64,000 bases of DNA from Reyranella sp. (GTDB taxonomy: Bacteria; Pseudomonadota; Alphaproteobacteria; Reyranellales; Reyranellaceae): positions 1 to 64,000 of the forward strand of contig NZ_JAUSBN010000025.1 of the NCBI RefSeq assembly GCF_030651995.1, given 5' to 3'. Under the pieces are notes generated by a model. That model worked only from the letters and a program-made list of their open reading frames with translations. It was not told the DNA's origin and did not search any database. The position numbers and the translations under genes were made by a program. Below, piece after piece: positions 34,570 through 47,253 of this stretch. How positions within the stretch are numbered: the stretch's first letter is position 1; each line of letters starts with the position of its first letter.

Positions 34570-35409
34570 ATGATCACGACCCGCAGGACCTACATGCCGT
34601 TGGCGACCTATCCGGAAGCGGCCGCAGATGAGGCCATCCTGGCGGCTGCCGGCTTCGCCATGTCGCTGGGAGGCGCGCTCGAGGTTACGACCTTCTCCGT
34701 CGACATTCCACGGGTGCAGTCGCCGTTGGCCGGCCTGCTGATCGACATCCCCGGTCTGGTTCAGGCGGCCGAAGACAAGAGCAAGTCCGAATGCGCCCGG
34801 CTCCAGAGCCTGATCGGCGGGCTCGGGGCTCCTCCCGCCGTGAATTGTACGAGCCGGAAGATCCTTCTGAGCGGGCTCCTCGATGCGGCTGCCGCCGAGG
34901 CTCGATACTACGACCTGGCGGTGCTTCCCTGGTCCAGGGAAGAGGCTTCCGCCCAGAATCTGATCGAGGCCGTCGTATTCGGATCCGGTCGGCCAGCCAT
35001 TCTGGTGCCGAGTTCCGCGCGGCCGCCCGCCCGGCTGGACCATATCGCGATCGCGTGGGATGCAAGCCGGGTCGCCGCCCGGGCGCTCGGCGATGCCCTT
35101 CCACTTCTGGCAGAAGGTGGTCGCGTCACGGTGTTGACGGTCGGCGATGAGAAGCCTCTGGCCGGCGCAGCTCTCGCCAGCCTTCTTGCTTCCTCGCTGG
35201 AGAAGCGGGGGGTGAAGGCACATCCAATCGAAATCACTCTCGGCGAAAATACGATTGCCCAGGCGTTGCAGGAGAAGGCCCTGGCGGAGGGGGCGCAGAT
35301 GCTTGCGATGGGAGGGTTCGGCCATTCCCGCCTCCGCGACTTCGTTCTCGGTGGCGCAACCACGGGGGTGTTCGCCGAACTTCGCCTGCCGGTGCTGCTC
35401 TCGCACTAG
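34570..35409 (+). CDS. Universal stress protein, divergent
   Basis: The 279-residue protein has two Usp-like halves. The N-terminal half (MPLATYPEAAADEAILAAAGFAMSLG) lacks the ATP-loop signature. The C-terminal half (IAIAWDASRVAARAL ... MGGFGHSRLRDFVLGGATTGVF) resembles the ATP-binding loop. GGAGAGGCAAC precedes ATG 34570. An FNR/FixK-type box is upstream and the P-type ATPase follows 92 bp downstream. Confidence 0.82.
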   Translation: MITTRRTYMPLATYPEAAADEAILAAAGFAMSLGGALEVTTFSVDIPRVQSPLAGLLIDIPGLVQAAEDKSKSECARLQSLIGGLGAPPAVNCTSRKILLSGLLDAAAAEARYYDLAVLPWSREEASAQNLIEAVVFGSGRPAILVPSSARPPARLDHIAIAWDASRVAARALGDALPLLAEGGRVTVLTVGDEKPLAGAALASLLASSLEKRGVKAHPIEITLGENTIAQALQEKALAEGAQMLAMGGFGHSRLRDFVLGGATTGVFAELRLPVLLSH

Positions 35410-35501
35410 CCCTCGTCGCCTGCCGATCCGGTTGGCTGCAATCACATAAACCGCGCTCTGACGACCTGTGTCGCCCAGGGCGCGGCTGGGAGTCCGTGAC
35501 G

Positions 35502-38297
35502 ATGCGGGAGACCCTGCCGGAAACTTCAGGTTCAGGAGCAGCGGGACGTCCCGGCGCAACAGCGGGCGTCGATGTGCGGCTGGATCTCGATCGCGCCTGG
35601 CACACCCTCGGACCTTCGGAGTCCCTGGAGGCGCTTGGAACCCGACCTGAAGGGCTTGGTGCGGGCGAGGCGGCGCAACGGCTCGCGTCGTGGGGCCCCA
35701 ACCGACTGCCGCAGGGCCACCATCGCAGCATCCTCGTGCGCTTTGCGCTGCAATTCCATAACCTCCTCATCTACGTCCTGCTGGCAGCCGCTCTCCTGGC
35801 GGCAGCCATCGGCCATGGCACCGACGCGTTGGTGATTCTCGCCGTCGTCGTCGCCAACGCCGTCATCGGCTTTGTCCAGGAGGGGCGTGCGGAGAAGGCG
35901 CTCGAGGCGATCCGCGGCCTGATCGATCCGCATGCTTCGGTGATGCGCGACGGCCATCGCCAGACCATTCCTGCCGATGACGTCGTGCCCGGCGACATCG
36001 TCCTGCTCGAGGCGGGTGACCGGGTGCCGGCCGATCTGCGCCTTGTCAAGGCGCGCAATCTCCGGGTCGACGAGGCCATCCTGACCGGCGAATCGGTGCC
36101 GGTCGACAAGGCGATCCGAGCCGTCGACGTCGCCGCACCGGTGGGCGACCGCTTGTGCATGGCTCACTCCGGGACGTTCGTCACCGCCGGTCAAGGCTCA
36201 GGCGTTGTAATCGGCACGGGCGCGGCCACGGAGCTCGGGCGGATCAGCGCAATGATCGGCGCCGTGGAGCAGCTGGCGACCCCTCTCGTGAAGCAGATGG
36301 ACCAGTTCGCGCGGCAGGTCACCGTGGCGGTCATCGCCGTGTCGGGCCTCGTGTTCCTGTATGCCGCGTTCGTGCAGGCCTACGCCTTCGACGATGCGTT
36401 CATGGTGGTCGTCGGCCTGGCGGTCGCCGCTATTCCCGAAGGTCTGCCTGCCGTCATGACCATTACGCTTGCCGTCGGCGTGCAACGCATGGCGCGACGC
36501 AATGCAATCATCCGTCGCCTGCCCGCCGTGGAGACGCTCGGCGCCGTCTCGGTGATCTGCTCCGACAAGACCGGCACGCTGACCCGCAACGAGATGACTG
36601 TGACCTCCGTGGTGACGGCGGATCGACGGATCGTCGTCGAGGGGGTCGGCTATCGGCCCGAGGGTCGGTTTGCTGTCGACGGCTCGGATGCGATCGATCC
36701 GGCCGCCGATTCCGTTCTCGAGGAACTCACCCTGGCGGGCCTCCTGTGCAACGATGCCGAACTCCGCCTGTCGGGCGACGAATGGATTGTCGACGGCGAT
36801 CCGATGGAGGGCGCCCTGGTGTCGCTGGCCCTCAAGGCAAGGCACGACATCACGGCCGCCCGGACGAGCTTCGTCCGCCGCGACGAAATCCCCTTCGATT
36901 CGCGCCACCGCTACATGGCGACCTTGAATGCTCGCCGGGATCGTCGACCGGCGATCTATGTGAAGGGCGCTCCCGAACGCATCGTCGACATGTGCGACCG
37001 GATGGCCACGTTCGAAGGCGACAGGCCGATCGATGCGGATTGGTGGCGGCAACAGACCGACAGGCTCGCAGCCGAGGGCCAGCGGGTGATCGGCGTCGCC
37101 CGCCGGACCATGCCGGCAGATGCCGCCGAAATAGTGCCCGCCGACGTCGAAGGGTCACTCACTCTGCTGGGCCTCGTGGGCCTGATCGATCCGCCCCGTC
37201 CGGAAGCCGTCGCGGCCGTTGCCGAATGCCGGTCGGCCGGCATCCGCGTCAAGATGATCACCGGCGATCATGCTGCAACCGCGCGCGCCATCGCTCTGCA
37301 ACTCGGGCTCGCGGCAGACCCCGTGGCGGTTACCGGACAGCAGCTCGACGCATTGGATGAAGCCGCATTCAATCGTCAGGCGCAGGACTCCTCGGTGTTT
37401 GCGCGCACCAGCCCCGAACACAAGCTTCGCCTCGTAGAAGCCTTGCAGCTGGACGGTTCCGTGATCGCCATGACCGGCGACGGGGTCAACGATGCACCGG
37501 CGCTGAAGCGCGCCGATGTCGGTGTCGCCATGGGCAGCAAAGGTACCGAAGCAGCCAAGGAGGCGAGCGAGATGGTGCTCGCCGACGACAACTTCGCCTC
37601 CATCGTGGCCGCCGTCCGCGAGGGCCGCACCGTCTACGACAACCTCACCAAGGTGATCGCCTGGACGCTGCCGACCAACGGCGGGGAGGCTGTCACGATC
37701 ATCCTCGCCATCCTGTTCGGCCTGACCCTGCCGGTGACGCCGGTCCAGATCCTGTGGGTCAACATGATCACGGCGGTCGCGCTGGGCCTCACGCTGGCCT
37801 TCGAGCCGACCGAGCCGGGCGCCATGCGGCGTCCGGCGCGGCCGACGGGGCAGAGCCTTCTGTCCGGCCGGCTCCTGTGGCGGATCCTGTTCGTCTCGGG
37901 CCTGATGGTCGTCGGGACCTTCGGGATTTTCGCCTGGGCGGAGAGCCGTGGACTTTCGGTCGAGACCGCACGGACCATGGCTGTGAATACTCTCGTCGTG
38001 ATGGAGATCTTCTATCTGTTCAGCGTGCGCTACGTTCACGGCACGTCGCTGACTTGGCAGGGCGTGCTCGGCACGCGCCCCGTCCTGATCGGTGTCGCGG
38101 GGGTCGTCCTGGCCCAGTTTGCCTTCACCTACCTGCCGCCGATGCAGGCGGTTTTCGGCACGGCCCCTGTTGCGCTTGCCGATGGCGCGGCAATCGTGGC
38201 GGTTGGCATCGCGCTGCTCGTCGTCGTGGAGATCGAGAAACGCCTGGTAGCCCTGTTCGCCCGGCGGTCGGCCGAACAGGCGCGCTCCGTACTTTAG
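35502..38297 (+). CDS. P-type cation-transporting ATPase (P2-type, Ca2+/Mn2+-like)
   Basis: The 931-residue protein has an N-terminal cation-ATPase domain (WHTLGPSESLEALGTRPEGL), actuator TGESVPVDK, TM4 motif VAAIPEGLPAVMTITLA, phosphorylation site DKTGTLT with D355, KGAPE in the nucleotide domain, and MTGDGVNDAPALKRADVG. The PEGLP motif and C-terminal Cation_ATPase_C helices place it in group P2, near Pmr1/SERCA. The ion cannot be fixed without the TM5/TM6 residues being compared. The last third has six TM helices. GGGAG at 35488 favours ATG 35502 over GTG 35496. It clusters with three stress proteins. Confidence 0.9.
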   Translation: MRETLPETSGSGAAGRPGATAGVDVRLDLDRAWHTLGPSESLEALGTRPEGLGAGEAAQRLASWGPNRLPQGHHRSILVRFALQFHNLLIYVLLAAALLAAAIGHGTDALVILAVVVANAVIGFVQEGRAEKALEAIRGLIDPHASVMRDGHRQTIPADDVVPGDIVLLEAGDRVPADLRLVKARNLRVDEAILTGESVPVDKAIRAVDVAAPVGDRLCMAHSGTFVTAGQGSGVVIGTGAATELGRISAMIGAVEQLATPLVKQMDQFARQVTVAVIAVSGLVFLYAAFVQAYAFDDAFMVVVGLAVAAIPEGLPAVMTITLAVGVQRMARRNAIIRRLPAVETLGAVSVICSDKTGTLTRNEMTVTSVVTADRRIVVEGVGYRPEGRFAVDGSDAIDPAADSVLEELTLAGLLCNDAELRLSGDEWIVDGDPMEGALVSLALKARHDITAARTSFVRRDEIPFDSRHRYMATLNARRDRRPAIYVKGAPERIVDMCDRMATFEGDRPIDADWWRQQTDRLAAEGQRVIGVARRTMPADAAEIVPADVEGSLTLLGLVGLIDPPRPEAVAAVAECRSAGIRVKMITGDHAATARAIALQLGLAADPVAVTGQQLDALDEAAFNRQAQDSSVFARTSPEHKLRLVEALQLDGSVIAMTGDGVNDAPALKRADVGVAMGSKGTEAAKEASEMVLADDNFASIVAAVREGRTVYDNLTKVIAWTLPTNGGEAVTIILAILFGLTLPVTPVQILWVNMITAVALGLTLAFEPTEPGAMRRPARPTGQSLLSGRLLWRILFVSGLMVVGTFGIFAWAESRGLSVETARTMAVNTLVVMEIFYLFSVRYVHGTSLTWQGVLGTRPVLIGVAGVVLAQFAFTYLPPMQAVFGTAPVALADGAAIVAVGIALLVVVEIEKRLVALFARRSAEQARSVL

Positions 38298-38459
38298 CAG
38301 GCCTGAAAGAGTGGGAACCTTGGCGCATAAACGAAACAAACAAAATAAACGAAATAAATGAAACGGAGGTCGCGCCCCCCTGAATCCAGACCCACGGTGG
38401 CCGTTGACGGGTCACTGTTGCTCGCCGCTACCTCCGAAAAGCCCATTGTTAACAGCCTC

Positions 38460-39134
38460 TTAGAACCAGATGTTCATCGGCAGGCCGTAGCGGTCACGCT
38501 CTTGCTCCGCCCCCAGGCGCGTCGCCGTGCCCTCGGCGATCAGCAGGGCCGTGCGACAGACGGCCATGGCATCGAGGAAGTCGTCGCGGGCCGCACCGGG
38601 GAGCGATCGCGGTTCCCACGGGAAGCCGTGGCGTGCGAGCAACTCAAGGCGCTCGGCGAAGCCTTCGGGGCGGCGCTTCCTGCTGAGCACCGGCTTGCCG
38701 CCGTTCATGCGGGCGAAGGCGAGTTCGGGATGGGCCTCGCGGATGACGCTCCGCAGCTTGCTGCTGTCGCGCAGCAGCTCGTCGAGCTCGTGTAATTTGG
38801 GGAACAGATGGAACGCCTGCCGGGTCAGCCCGGCGCCCAGTCCCTTGCTCGTGGTATTGGCCTCCGCGTAGCTCGCGCAGGCGAGGGCGGGGCGGCAGGG
38901 GCTGGGAAATACCGAACTCGCCTTGCCGGGAAGCAGGGTCCGCGCCTCGCTTTCGCAGGCGCGACCGGGGCGAGGCGAGTCGAGGAGGCCGACCGGCATG
39001 TCGACGGCCAAAATCGAAAGACCCTCGCAGGCGTCCGCAAGGGTCTTCACAACTCTTATATCCAGGGCACCATCGGTGTCGCGCCGGCAGACCACCCAGC
39101 CGGTGCGGCAACCGTCGGCGCCGGCGACGATCAA
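38460..39134 (-). CDS. DUF429 domain protein
   Basis: The 224-residue protein begins LIVAGADGCRTGWVV, the DUF429 nucleotide/RNase H-like N-terminus with a conserved Asp. It also has LAVDMPVGLLDSP, SSVFPSPCRPAL, HPELAFARMNGG, and DDFLDAMAVCRTALL near the end. The family has an RNase H-like fold, and its function is unknown. TTG 39134 with GGTAGG upstream is my start, because a longer reading to 39188 would overlap the icd end and add residues not seen in the family. It begins 7 bp after icd, so it is probably co-transcribed. Confidence 0.75.
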   Translation of the reverse strand: MIVAGADGCRTGWVVCRRDTDGALDIRVVKTLADACEGLSILAVDMPVGLLDSPRPGRACESEARTLLPGKASSVFPSPCRPALACASYAEANTTSKGLGAGLTRQAFHLFPKLHELDELLRDSSKLRSVIREAHPELAFARMNGGKPVLSRKRRPEGFAERLELLARHGFPWEPRSLPGAARDDFLDAMAVCRTALLIAEGTATRLGAEQERDRYGLPMNIWF

Positions 39135-39141
39135 ACGGGGC

Positions 39142-40359
39142 CTACCAGCTGGCCATCTGGGTCTTGAGGTTGCCGTCGAGCACGGCAAGGAACTCCTCGG
39201 TGGTCAGGTAGGCCTGGTTCATGCCGATCAGGAGCGCGAGGTCCTTGGTCATCTTGCCGCTCTCCACGGCCTCGACGCAGACCTTCTCCAGCGCTTCGGC
39301 GAACTTCACTACCTCCGGCGTGTCGTCGAAGGAGCCGCGGTACTTCAGGGCCTGCGTCCAGGCGAAGATCGAGGCGATCGGGTTGGTCGAGGTCGGCTTG
39401 CCCTGCTGGTGCTCGCGGTAGTGGCGCGTCACCGTGCCGTGCGCGGCCTCGGCCTCGACGGTCCTGCCATCCGGAGTCAGCAGCACGGAGGTCATGAGGC
39501 CCAGCGAGCCGAAGCCCTGGGCCACCGTGTCTGACTGGACGTCGCCGTCGTAGTTCTTGCAGGCCCAGACGAACTCGCCGTGCCACTTCAGCGCCGAGGC
39601 AACCATGTCGTCGATCAGGCGGTGCTGGTAGTGGATTTTCTTTGCCTTGAACCTGACGGCGAACTCCTTGTCGAAGACTTCCTGGAACAGGTCCTTGAAG
39701 CGGCCGTCATAGCGCTTGAGGATCGTGTTCTTGGTCGACAGGTAGACCGGCCAGCCGCGCATCAGGCCGTAGTTGAACGAGCTGCGCGCGAAGCCGATGA
39801 TCGATTCGTCGAGATTGTACATCGTCATGGCGACGCCGCCCGCCGGGAAGTCGAACACCTCGTGCTCGATGACCTTGCCGTCCTCGCCCTCGAAACGGAC
39901 GGTGAGCTTGCCCTTGCCCGGCACCACGAAGTCGGTGGCGCGATACTGGTCGCCGAAGGCGTGGCGGCCGATGACGATCGGATGCGTCCAGCCCGGCACC
40001 AGGCGGGGCACGTTCTTGCAGACGATCGGCTCGCGGAAGATCGTGCCGCCGATGATGTTGCGGATGGTGCCGTTCGGCGACCGCCACATCTCCTTCAAGT
40101 CGAATTCCTTAACGCGTGCTTCGTCCGGCGTGATGGTCGCGCACTTCACCGCGACGCGGTACTTCTTCGTGGCCTCGGCCGAGTCGACGGTGACCTGGTC
40201 GCCGGTCCTGTCGCGATTCTCGATGCCCAGATCGTAATATTTCAGGTCGATGTCGAGATAGGGAAGGATCAGCTTGTCCTTGATGAACGCCCAGATGATG
40301 CGGGTCATCTCGTCGCCGTCCATCTCGACGACCGGGTTCTTCACCTTGATCTTCGGCAT
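39142..40359 (-). CDS. icd: NADP-dependent isocitrate dehydrogenase, homodimeric type
   Basis: The 405-residue protein belongs to the eukaryote-like subgroup of homodimeric [54 protein letters not shown] with substrate-binding Ser/Asn/Arg, [25 protein letters not shown] with the catalytic Asp, and [31 protein letters not shown]. It decarboxylates isocitrate to 2-oxoglutarate with NADP in the TCA cycle. A terminator separates it from the unrelated monomeric IDH gene just upstream, so the two are transcribed separately. Confidence 0.95.
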   Translation of the reverse strand: MPKIKVKNPVVEMDGDEMTRIIWAFIKDKLILPYLDIDLKYYDLGIENRDRTGDQVTVDSAEATKKYRVAVKCATITPDEARVKEFDLKEMWRSPNGTIRNIIGGTIFREPIVCKNVPRLVPGWTHPIVIGRHAFGDQYRATDFVVPGKGKLTVRFEGEDGKVIEHEVFDFPAGGVAMTMYNLDESIIGFARSSFNYGLMRGWPVYLSTKNTILKRYDGRFKDLFQEVFDKEFAVRFKAKKIHYQHRLIDDMVASALKWHGEFVWACKNYDGDVQSDTVAQGFGSLGLMTSVLLTPDGRTVEAEAAHGTVTRHYREHQQGKPTSTNPIASIFAWTQALKYRGSFDDTPEVVKFAEALEKVCVEAVESGKMTKDLALLIGMNQAYLTTEEFLAVLDGNLKTQMASW

Positions 40360-40394
40360 CTTCCGGACCTCACAATTCCCGTAACGCGCAATCT

Positions 40395-40425
40395 AAAAAG
40401 CCGCCCCGGTTGCCCGGGGCGGCTT
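40395..40425 (-). terminator. Rho-independent terminator of the monomeric IDH gene
   Basis: Read on the minus strand, AAGCCGCCCCGG and CCGGGGCGGCTT form a 12-bp stem with a short loop, followed by a T-run (GGCTTTTTAG). It begins 15 bp after the stop at 40440. Confidence 0.88.
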
Positions 40426-40439
40426 GACCTGTCGCCCTG

Positions 40440-43432
<2,993 letters not shown>

Positions 43433-43548
43433 GAAAGCTGCTTTTCTGTTATGATCCAGCGCGTTTCCGCGCGCGCATGACGTGGTATTGTTACGCAAAG
43501 GCTGGCTGCGACGCCAATGGGGATGGTGGTCGCACCGTTGGGAGGGCG

Positions 43549-44694
43549 ATGTCACGAACTGTTTTCGGGCTGGTCGCTATGGGCGCGGTGGTGATCGCGA
43601 TCGCGCTGGGCGTCGCATGGCGCGGGAAACTGAGCGAGCAGGCCGCCATCGATCAACCGGTCAAACCCGTCATCGGCGGGCAGGCCCCTGAGCCCGTGGC
43701 GGTGGCCGCCGCGCCGGCCGCACCTGTCACCGTGCCCGCTGCACCTGCCGCCGCGCCTGCCGCTTCCGCTGCGCCCGCCGCATCCGCTTCACCCGCCGCA
43801 CCCGCCGGAACGACGACTGCCCCGGCGCCGGTGCCTGCGCCGGCCCCTGCGACTGCCGCCGTCCCCTCGCCATCGTTCGACGTCGCTCGGATTGGTGCGG
43901 ACGGCCGGGCGGTGATTGCCGGGCGCGCGGCGCCCGGCGCCAAGATCGTGCTGCTGGACGGCGGCAAGGAGATCGCCAAGGGCGCATCCGATGCGCGCGG
44001 GGAGTGGGTCATCATCGTTCAGGATCCGCCGCTTGCGGTCGGCCAGCACGAACTGCGCGTCGTGCAGCATATCGAGGGCAAGGCGCCGCTTACGTCGGAG
44101 CAGGCTGTCGTCGCCGTCGTGCCGGAGCCACCCGCGGCGAATGCACCGATCCAGCCGCGCGCGGAAACGCTGGTCATGATCTCACCGCCGGCCGGCGCCG
44201 CAACGCTCGTGCAGCCGCCCACGACCGCCGGCCTCCCGAAGGCAGCCGACCTCTCTGTTTCGACGCTGGATTACGATGACGGCGGCTATGTCACCGTGTC
44301 GGGCCTTGCTGCTCCGGGCACCGTCGTCAGGGCCTATGTGAACGACAGGATGGTCGCCGAAGGCAGGGCGGCCTCCGACGGTCGCTGGCGGCTCAAGCCG
44401 GCGGATCCGATCGGACAGGGCAAGCACCTTCTCAGGCTCGACCGCATCGCCACCGACGGGAAGCCGGTCGCGCGTCTCGAACTGCCGTTCGATCGCGTTG
44501 TCGTGGCGCCGGTTTCCAGCACCGACGGCAGGCGGCTTCACATCGTGAAGGGAGACAATCTCTGGAACATCGCCCAGGCGCACTATGGTGCGGGGTGGCG
44601 TCACACCGTCATTTTCGCCGCAAACAAGGATCAGGTTAAGAATCCCCATCTGATATACCCGGGGCAAATCCTCAGCCTGCCGAAGGTCAACTAA
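43549..44694 (+). CDS. Membrane-anchored LysM protein
   Basis: The 381-residue protein starts at ATG 43549 after GGAGGGCG. An N-terminal TM helix (TVFGLVAMGAVVIAIALGVAW) is followed by an Ala/Pro linker (~residues 50-105), two Ig-like domains (FDVARIGADGRAVIAGRAAPGAKIVLLDGG; LDYDDGGYVTVSGLAAPGTVVRAYVND), and a C-terminal LysM domain (about 331-381, HIVKGDNLWNIAQAHYG ... NPHLIYPGQILSLP). LysM binds peptidoglycan, so the protein should link the inner membrane to the cell wall. The architecture is common in Alphaproteobacteria. Its exact role is unknown. Confidence 0.88.
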   Translation: MSRTVFGLVAMGAVVIAIALGVAWRGKLSEQAAIDQPVKPVIGGQAPEPVAVAAAPAAPVTVPAAPAAAPAASAAPAASASPAAPAGTTTAPAPVPAPAPATAAVPSPSFDVARIGADGRAVIAGRAAPGAKIVLLDGGKEIAKGASDARGEWVIIVQDPPLAVGQHELRVVQHIEGKAPLTSEQAVVAVVPEPPAANAPIQPRAETLVMISPPAGAATLVQPPTTAGLPKAADLSVSTLDYDDGGYVTVSGLAAPGTVVRAYVNDRMVAEGRAASDGRWRLKPADPIGQGKHLLRLDRIATDGKPVARLELPFDRVVVAPVSSTDGRRLHIVKGDNLWNIAQAHYGAGWRHTVIFAANKDQVKNPHLIYPGQILSLPKVN

Positions 44695-44722
44695 CCTTCG
44701 GACAACAGAGAGCGCGCGACTC

Positions 44723-45415
44723 ATGCTTGCCAATTTCCTGGTGCCGATCCTCGAGGACGGTTGGCGCTTCATCGCCTTGTTTGCCGCGGCGACCTTCCTG
44801 GCCGCGTTGACCGGTGTGGCCTGGCTGTTCTGGCCCCTGTTTCTCGTAACCCTTTGGTCGATCTATTTCTTCAGGGATCCCTCGCGCGGCGTTCCGCAGG
44901 ATGACGGGCTGCTGATCGCTCCGGCCGACGGTCTGGTGCAGATGGTGGTCGACGCGGTGCCGCCGGCCGAACTGGGGCTGGGCGACAAGCCCCTGACGCG
45001 GGTCTCGATCTTTCTCAGCGTCTTCGACGTGCACATCAACCGCAGCCCTTGCGCCGCCATGGTCGACGTCGTGGCCTATCGGCCGGGCAAGTTCCTGAGC
45101 GCCAATGCCGACAAGGCCAGCGAGGACAACGAGCGCACGGCGCTGGCCTTGCGCCGGGCCGATGGGCGAGTCATCGGCTGCGTACAGATCGCGGGATACG
45201 TGGCCCGCCGCATCGTCTGCTACGTGAAGCCGGGGCAGGCGGTCGCCGCCGGGGAACGTTTCGGCCATATCCGCTTTGGTAGTCGTACGGACCTTTACCT
45301 GCCGGAAGGCGCGCGTCTTCTGGTCTCTCCGGGGCAGCGCATGATCGGCGGCGAAACCGTCATGGCAGAACTCGATCCCGTGGTGACCGGGCCGCGTCTC
45401 GCCGTCGAATTCTAG
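44723..45415 (+). CDS. psd: Phosphatidylserine decarboxylase
   Basis: The 230-residue protein is the short (archaetidylserine-type) PSD: two N-terminal TM helices, FRDPSRGVPQDDGLLIAPADG, SVFDVHINRSPC, and the self-cleavage site RFGSRTDLYLP, where the serine becomes the pyruvoyl group. It makes phosphatidylethanolamine at the inner membrane. It is 9 bp upstream of pssA, which supplies its substrate. Confidence 0.95.
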   Translation: MLANFLVPILEDGWRFIALFAAATFLAALTGVAWLFWPLFLVTLWSIYFFRDPSRGVPQDDGLLIAPADGLVQMVVDAVPPAELGLGDKPLTRVSIFLSVFDVHINRSPCAAMVDVVAYRPGKFLSANADKASEDNERTALALRRADGRVIGCVQIAGYVARRIVCYVKPGQAVAAGERFGHIRFGSRTDLYLPEGARLLVSPGQRMIGGETVMAELDPVVTGPRLAVEF

Positions 45416-45424
45416 GGAGTCGAC

Positions 45425-46258
45425 ATGGACAGCGACCTGCGCTCGCAGCGCGGCGGATTGCGCGGCTTTTCCATCAACCGTCTGATTCCGAACATCCTGA
45501 CGCTTGCTGCCCTGTGTTCTGGGCTGACGGGCATACGCTTTGCCCTGCAGGGAGAGATGCGGCTGGCGGTGATCGCCATCATCGTGGCGGCGATCTTCGA
45601 TGCCCTGGACGGCCGCGTGGCGCGCCGCCTCGGTGTCACCAGCCGGTTCGGCGCCGAGCTCGATTCCCTCTCGGATTTCCTCTGCTTCGGCGTTGCGCCG
45701 GCGCTGGTCCTCTATCTTGCCTCCCTGACCCATGCCGGGGCCCTGGGCTGGGTCGTGACGCTGATGTTCCCGATCTGCTCGGCGCTTCGCCTTGCGCGGT
45801 TCAATACGGCGCTGGTTTCCGACACGCCTCCGCCGGTCTGGACGGGGTCCTACTTCACCGGCGTGCCGGCACCTGCCGGCGCCCTCCTGGCCTTGATGCC
45901 GCTCATGCTGAGCTTCGAAATCGAGGCCGCCTGGCCGCGCCATGCCACCGTCGTCGGTGTCGTGCTGGTGGTTGTGGGCGGCCTGATGGTCAGCCGACTG
46001 CCGACCTTCTCGTTCAAGAAGGGCAGGATTCCGCGTCATCTGGTTCTACCCGCGATGCTGGCTGCTGCATTGGTCATGGGCGTGCTGGCCAGCGCGCCCT
46101 GGATCGCGCTGTCCCTGATCGGCTTCGGTTATATTTGCCTGATACCGTTCAGTGTGATGTCGCACCGTCGTCAGACCCTGCAGGACCGCAAGGCTGCAGA
46201 GGCCGCGGCGGTGGTGCCCTTGCGCTCCGTCGACGCCGGGACACGGCCGAACGACTGA
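45425..46258 (+). CDS. pssA: CDP-diacylglycerol-serine O-phosphatidyltransferase
   Basis: The 277-residue multi-pass protein has the CDP-alcohol phosphatidyltransferase motif D-G-x2-A-R-x8-G-x3-D-x3-D in DALDGRVARRLGVTSRFGAELDSLSD, and about eight TM helices. It makes phosphatidylserine from CDP-diacylglycerol and serine. It lies between psd and a second CDP-alcohol transferase gene. Confidence 0.94.
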   Translation: MDSDLRSQRGGLRGFSINRLIPNILTLAALCSGLTGIRFALQGEMRLAVIAIIVAAIFDALDGRVARRLGVTSRFGAELDSLSDFLCFGVAPALVLYLASLTHAGALGWVVTLMFPICSALRLARFNTALVSDTPPPVWTGSYFTGVPAPAGALLALMPLMLSFEIEAAWPRHATVVGVVLVVVGGLMVSRLPTFSFKKGRIPRHLVLPAMLAAALVMGVLASAPWIALSLIGFGYICLIPFSVMSHRRQTLQDRKAAEAAAVVPLRSVDAGTRPND

Positions 46259-46273
46259 TCGGCCACGGCGCCG

Positions 46274-46885
46274 ATGCTTGACCCATTGTTGCGGCGCTGG
46301 ATCGGTCCGCCGCTCGACCGTGCCGGCGCCTGGCTTGCGGGGCGCGGCATTACGGCGAACGCCGTCAGTGTGACGGGCCTGGCGGTCGGATTGGGCGCCG
46401 TGCCGCTCCTGGCGTTCGGCCACTATGGTGTGGCGCTCCTGATGATCCTACTAAACCGGCTGCTCGATGGGCTCGATGGCGCGGTCGCCCGGCATGGGCG
46501 GCCGACGGCTCTCGGTGGCTATCTCGACATCGTGTGCGACATGACCTTCTACGCGGCCGTTCCGCTGGGGTTCGCCCTTGCGCAGCCGGATAACGCCGTC
46601 TGGGCGGCGCTGCTGCTCGCTTCGTTCGTCTGTACCTGCGCCTCGTTCCTGGGCCGCGCCGTGCTGGCCGCCGGCCGCGGGGAGCGCGACCCGGGAACAA
46701 GAGGGCGCAAGTCCTTCTTCCATTCGGCAGGCCTGATGGAAGGCACGGAGACGATTCTCGCCTTCGTCCTTTTCTGCCTCCTTCCGGGCATGTTCCCCTG
46801 GCTGGCGGGGGCGGTGGCCGCCCTGTGCTTCTGGACGGCGGCGGCGCGTGTGTTCGAGACCTTCCTCGCCGACTCAATTTCTTGA
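46274..46885 (+). CDS. CDP-alcohol phosphatidyltransferase family protein
   Basis: The 203-residue membrane protein has the family motif in LDGLDGAVARHGRPTALGGYLDIVCD and about five to six TM helices. The family includes phosphatidylglycerophosphate, cardiolipin and phosphatidylinositol synthases. The substrate here is not clear. It starts 15 bp after pssA. Confidence 0.88.
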   Translation: MLDPLLRRWIGPPLDRAGAWLAGRGITANAVSVTGLAVGLGAVPLLAFGHYGVALLMILLNRLLDGLDGAVARHGRPTALGGYLDIVCDMTFYAAVPLGFALAQPDNAVWAALLLASFVCTCASFLGRAVLAAGRGERDPGTRGRKSFFHSAGLMEGTETILAFVLFCLLPGMFPWLAGAVAALCFWTAAARVFETFLADSIS

Positions 46886-46997
46886 TTATCGGATTTCGAG
46901 GATTCTTCGAACCTGCCGGGCAGGCTGCCCGTTGCCATCAAAAATTCCCATTGGAATCATAATGTTGGAAATGATGACACAAAAGGGTCGGATTTCG

Positions 46998-47026
46998 TTG
47001 ACCTAACAAATTACATTAAGTACCCT
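46998..47026 (+). promoter_or_regulatory. Possible promoter of the Flp pilin gene
   Basis: TTGACC at 46998-47003, a 17-bp AT-rich spacer and TACCCT at 47021-47026. The -35 is good and the -10 is weak. It lies in an unusually AT-rich stretch, 53 bp before the pilin start. Confidence 0.35.
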
Positions 47027-47078
47027 TCCTAAGTTGATTCGGCGCCGGGCCGGAAAATTGAGGCTGGAGGCTTAAGAC

Positions 47079-47237
47079 ATGCTTTCGATCTTCCGTCGCT
47101 TGATGAAGAACACCCAGGGCGCCACGGCGGTCGAATACACGCTGATCACCTCGCTGATCGCGGTTGCCGCCATCGCCTCCATTCGCTCCGTCACCGACAA
47201 GGTGAGCCACGTGCTCGGGACGGGGATTCTAAACTGA
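47079..47237 (+). CDS. flp: Flp/Fap-type pilin
   Basis: The 52-residue prepilin starts MLSIFRRLMKNTQGATAVEY and continues with the hydrophobic TLITSLIAVAAIASI stretch. The short basic leader, the G/A processing site (NTQG/ATAVEY) and Glu at +5 are the Flp signature used by TadV/CpaA peptidases. It would form a type IVc pilus subunit. GGCTGGAGG lies 8 bp before ATG 47079. The peptidase gene follows, but no other tad/cpa genes are in the window. Confidence 0.88.
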   Translation: MLSIFRRLMKNTQGATAVEYTLITSLIAVAAIASIRSVTDKVSHVLGTGILN

Positions 47238-47253
47238 CGCGCCGCAGAAGGTC

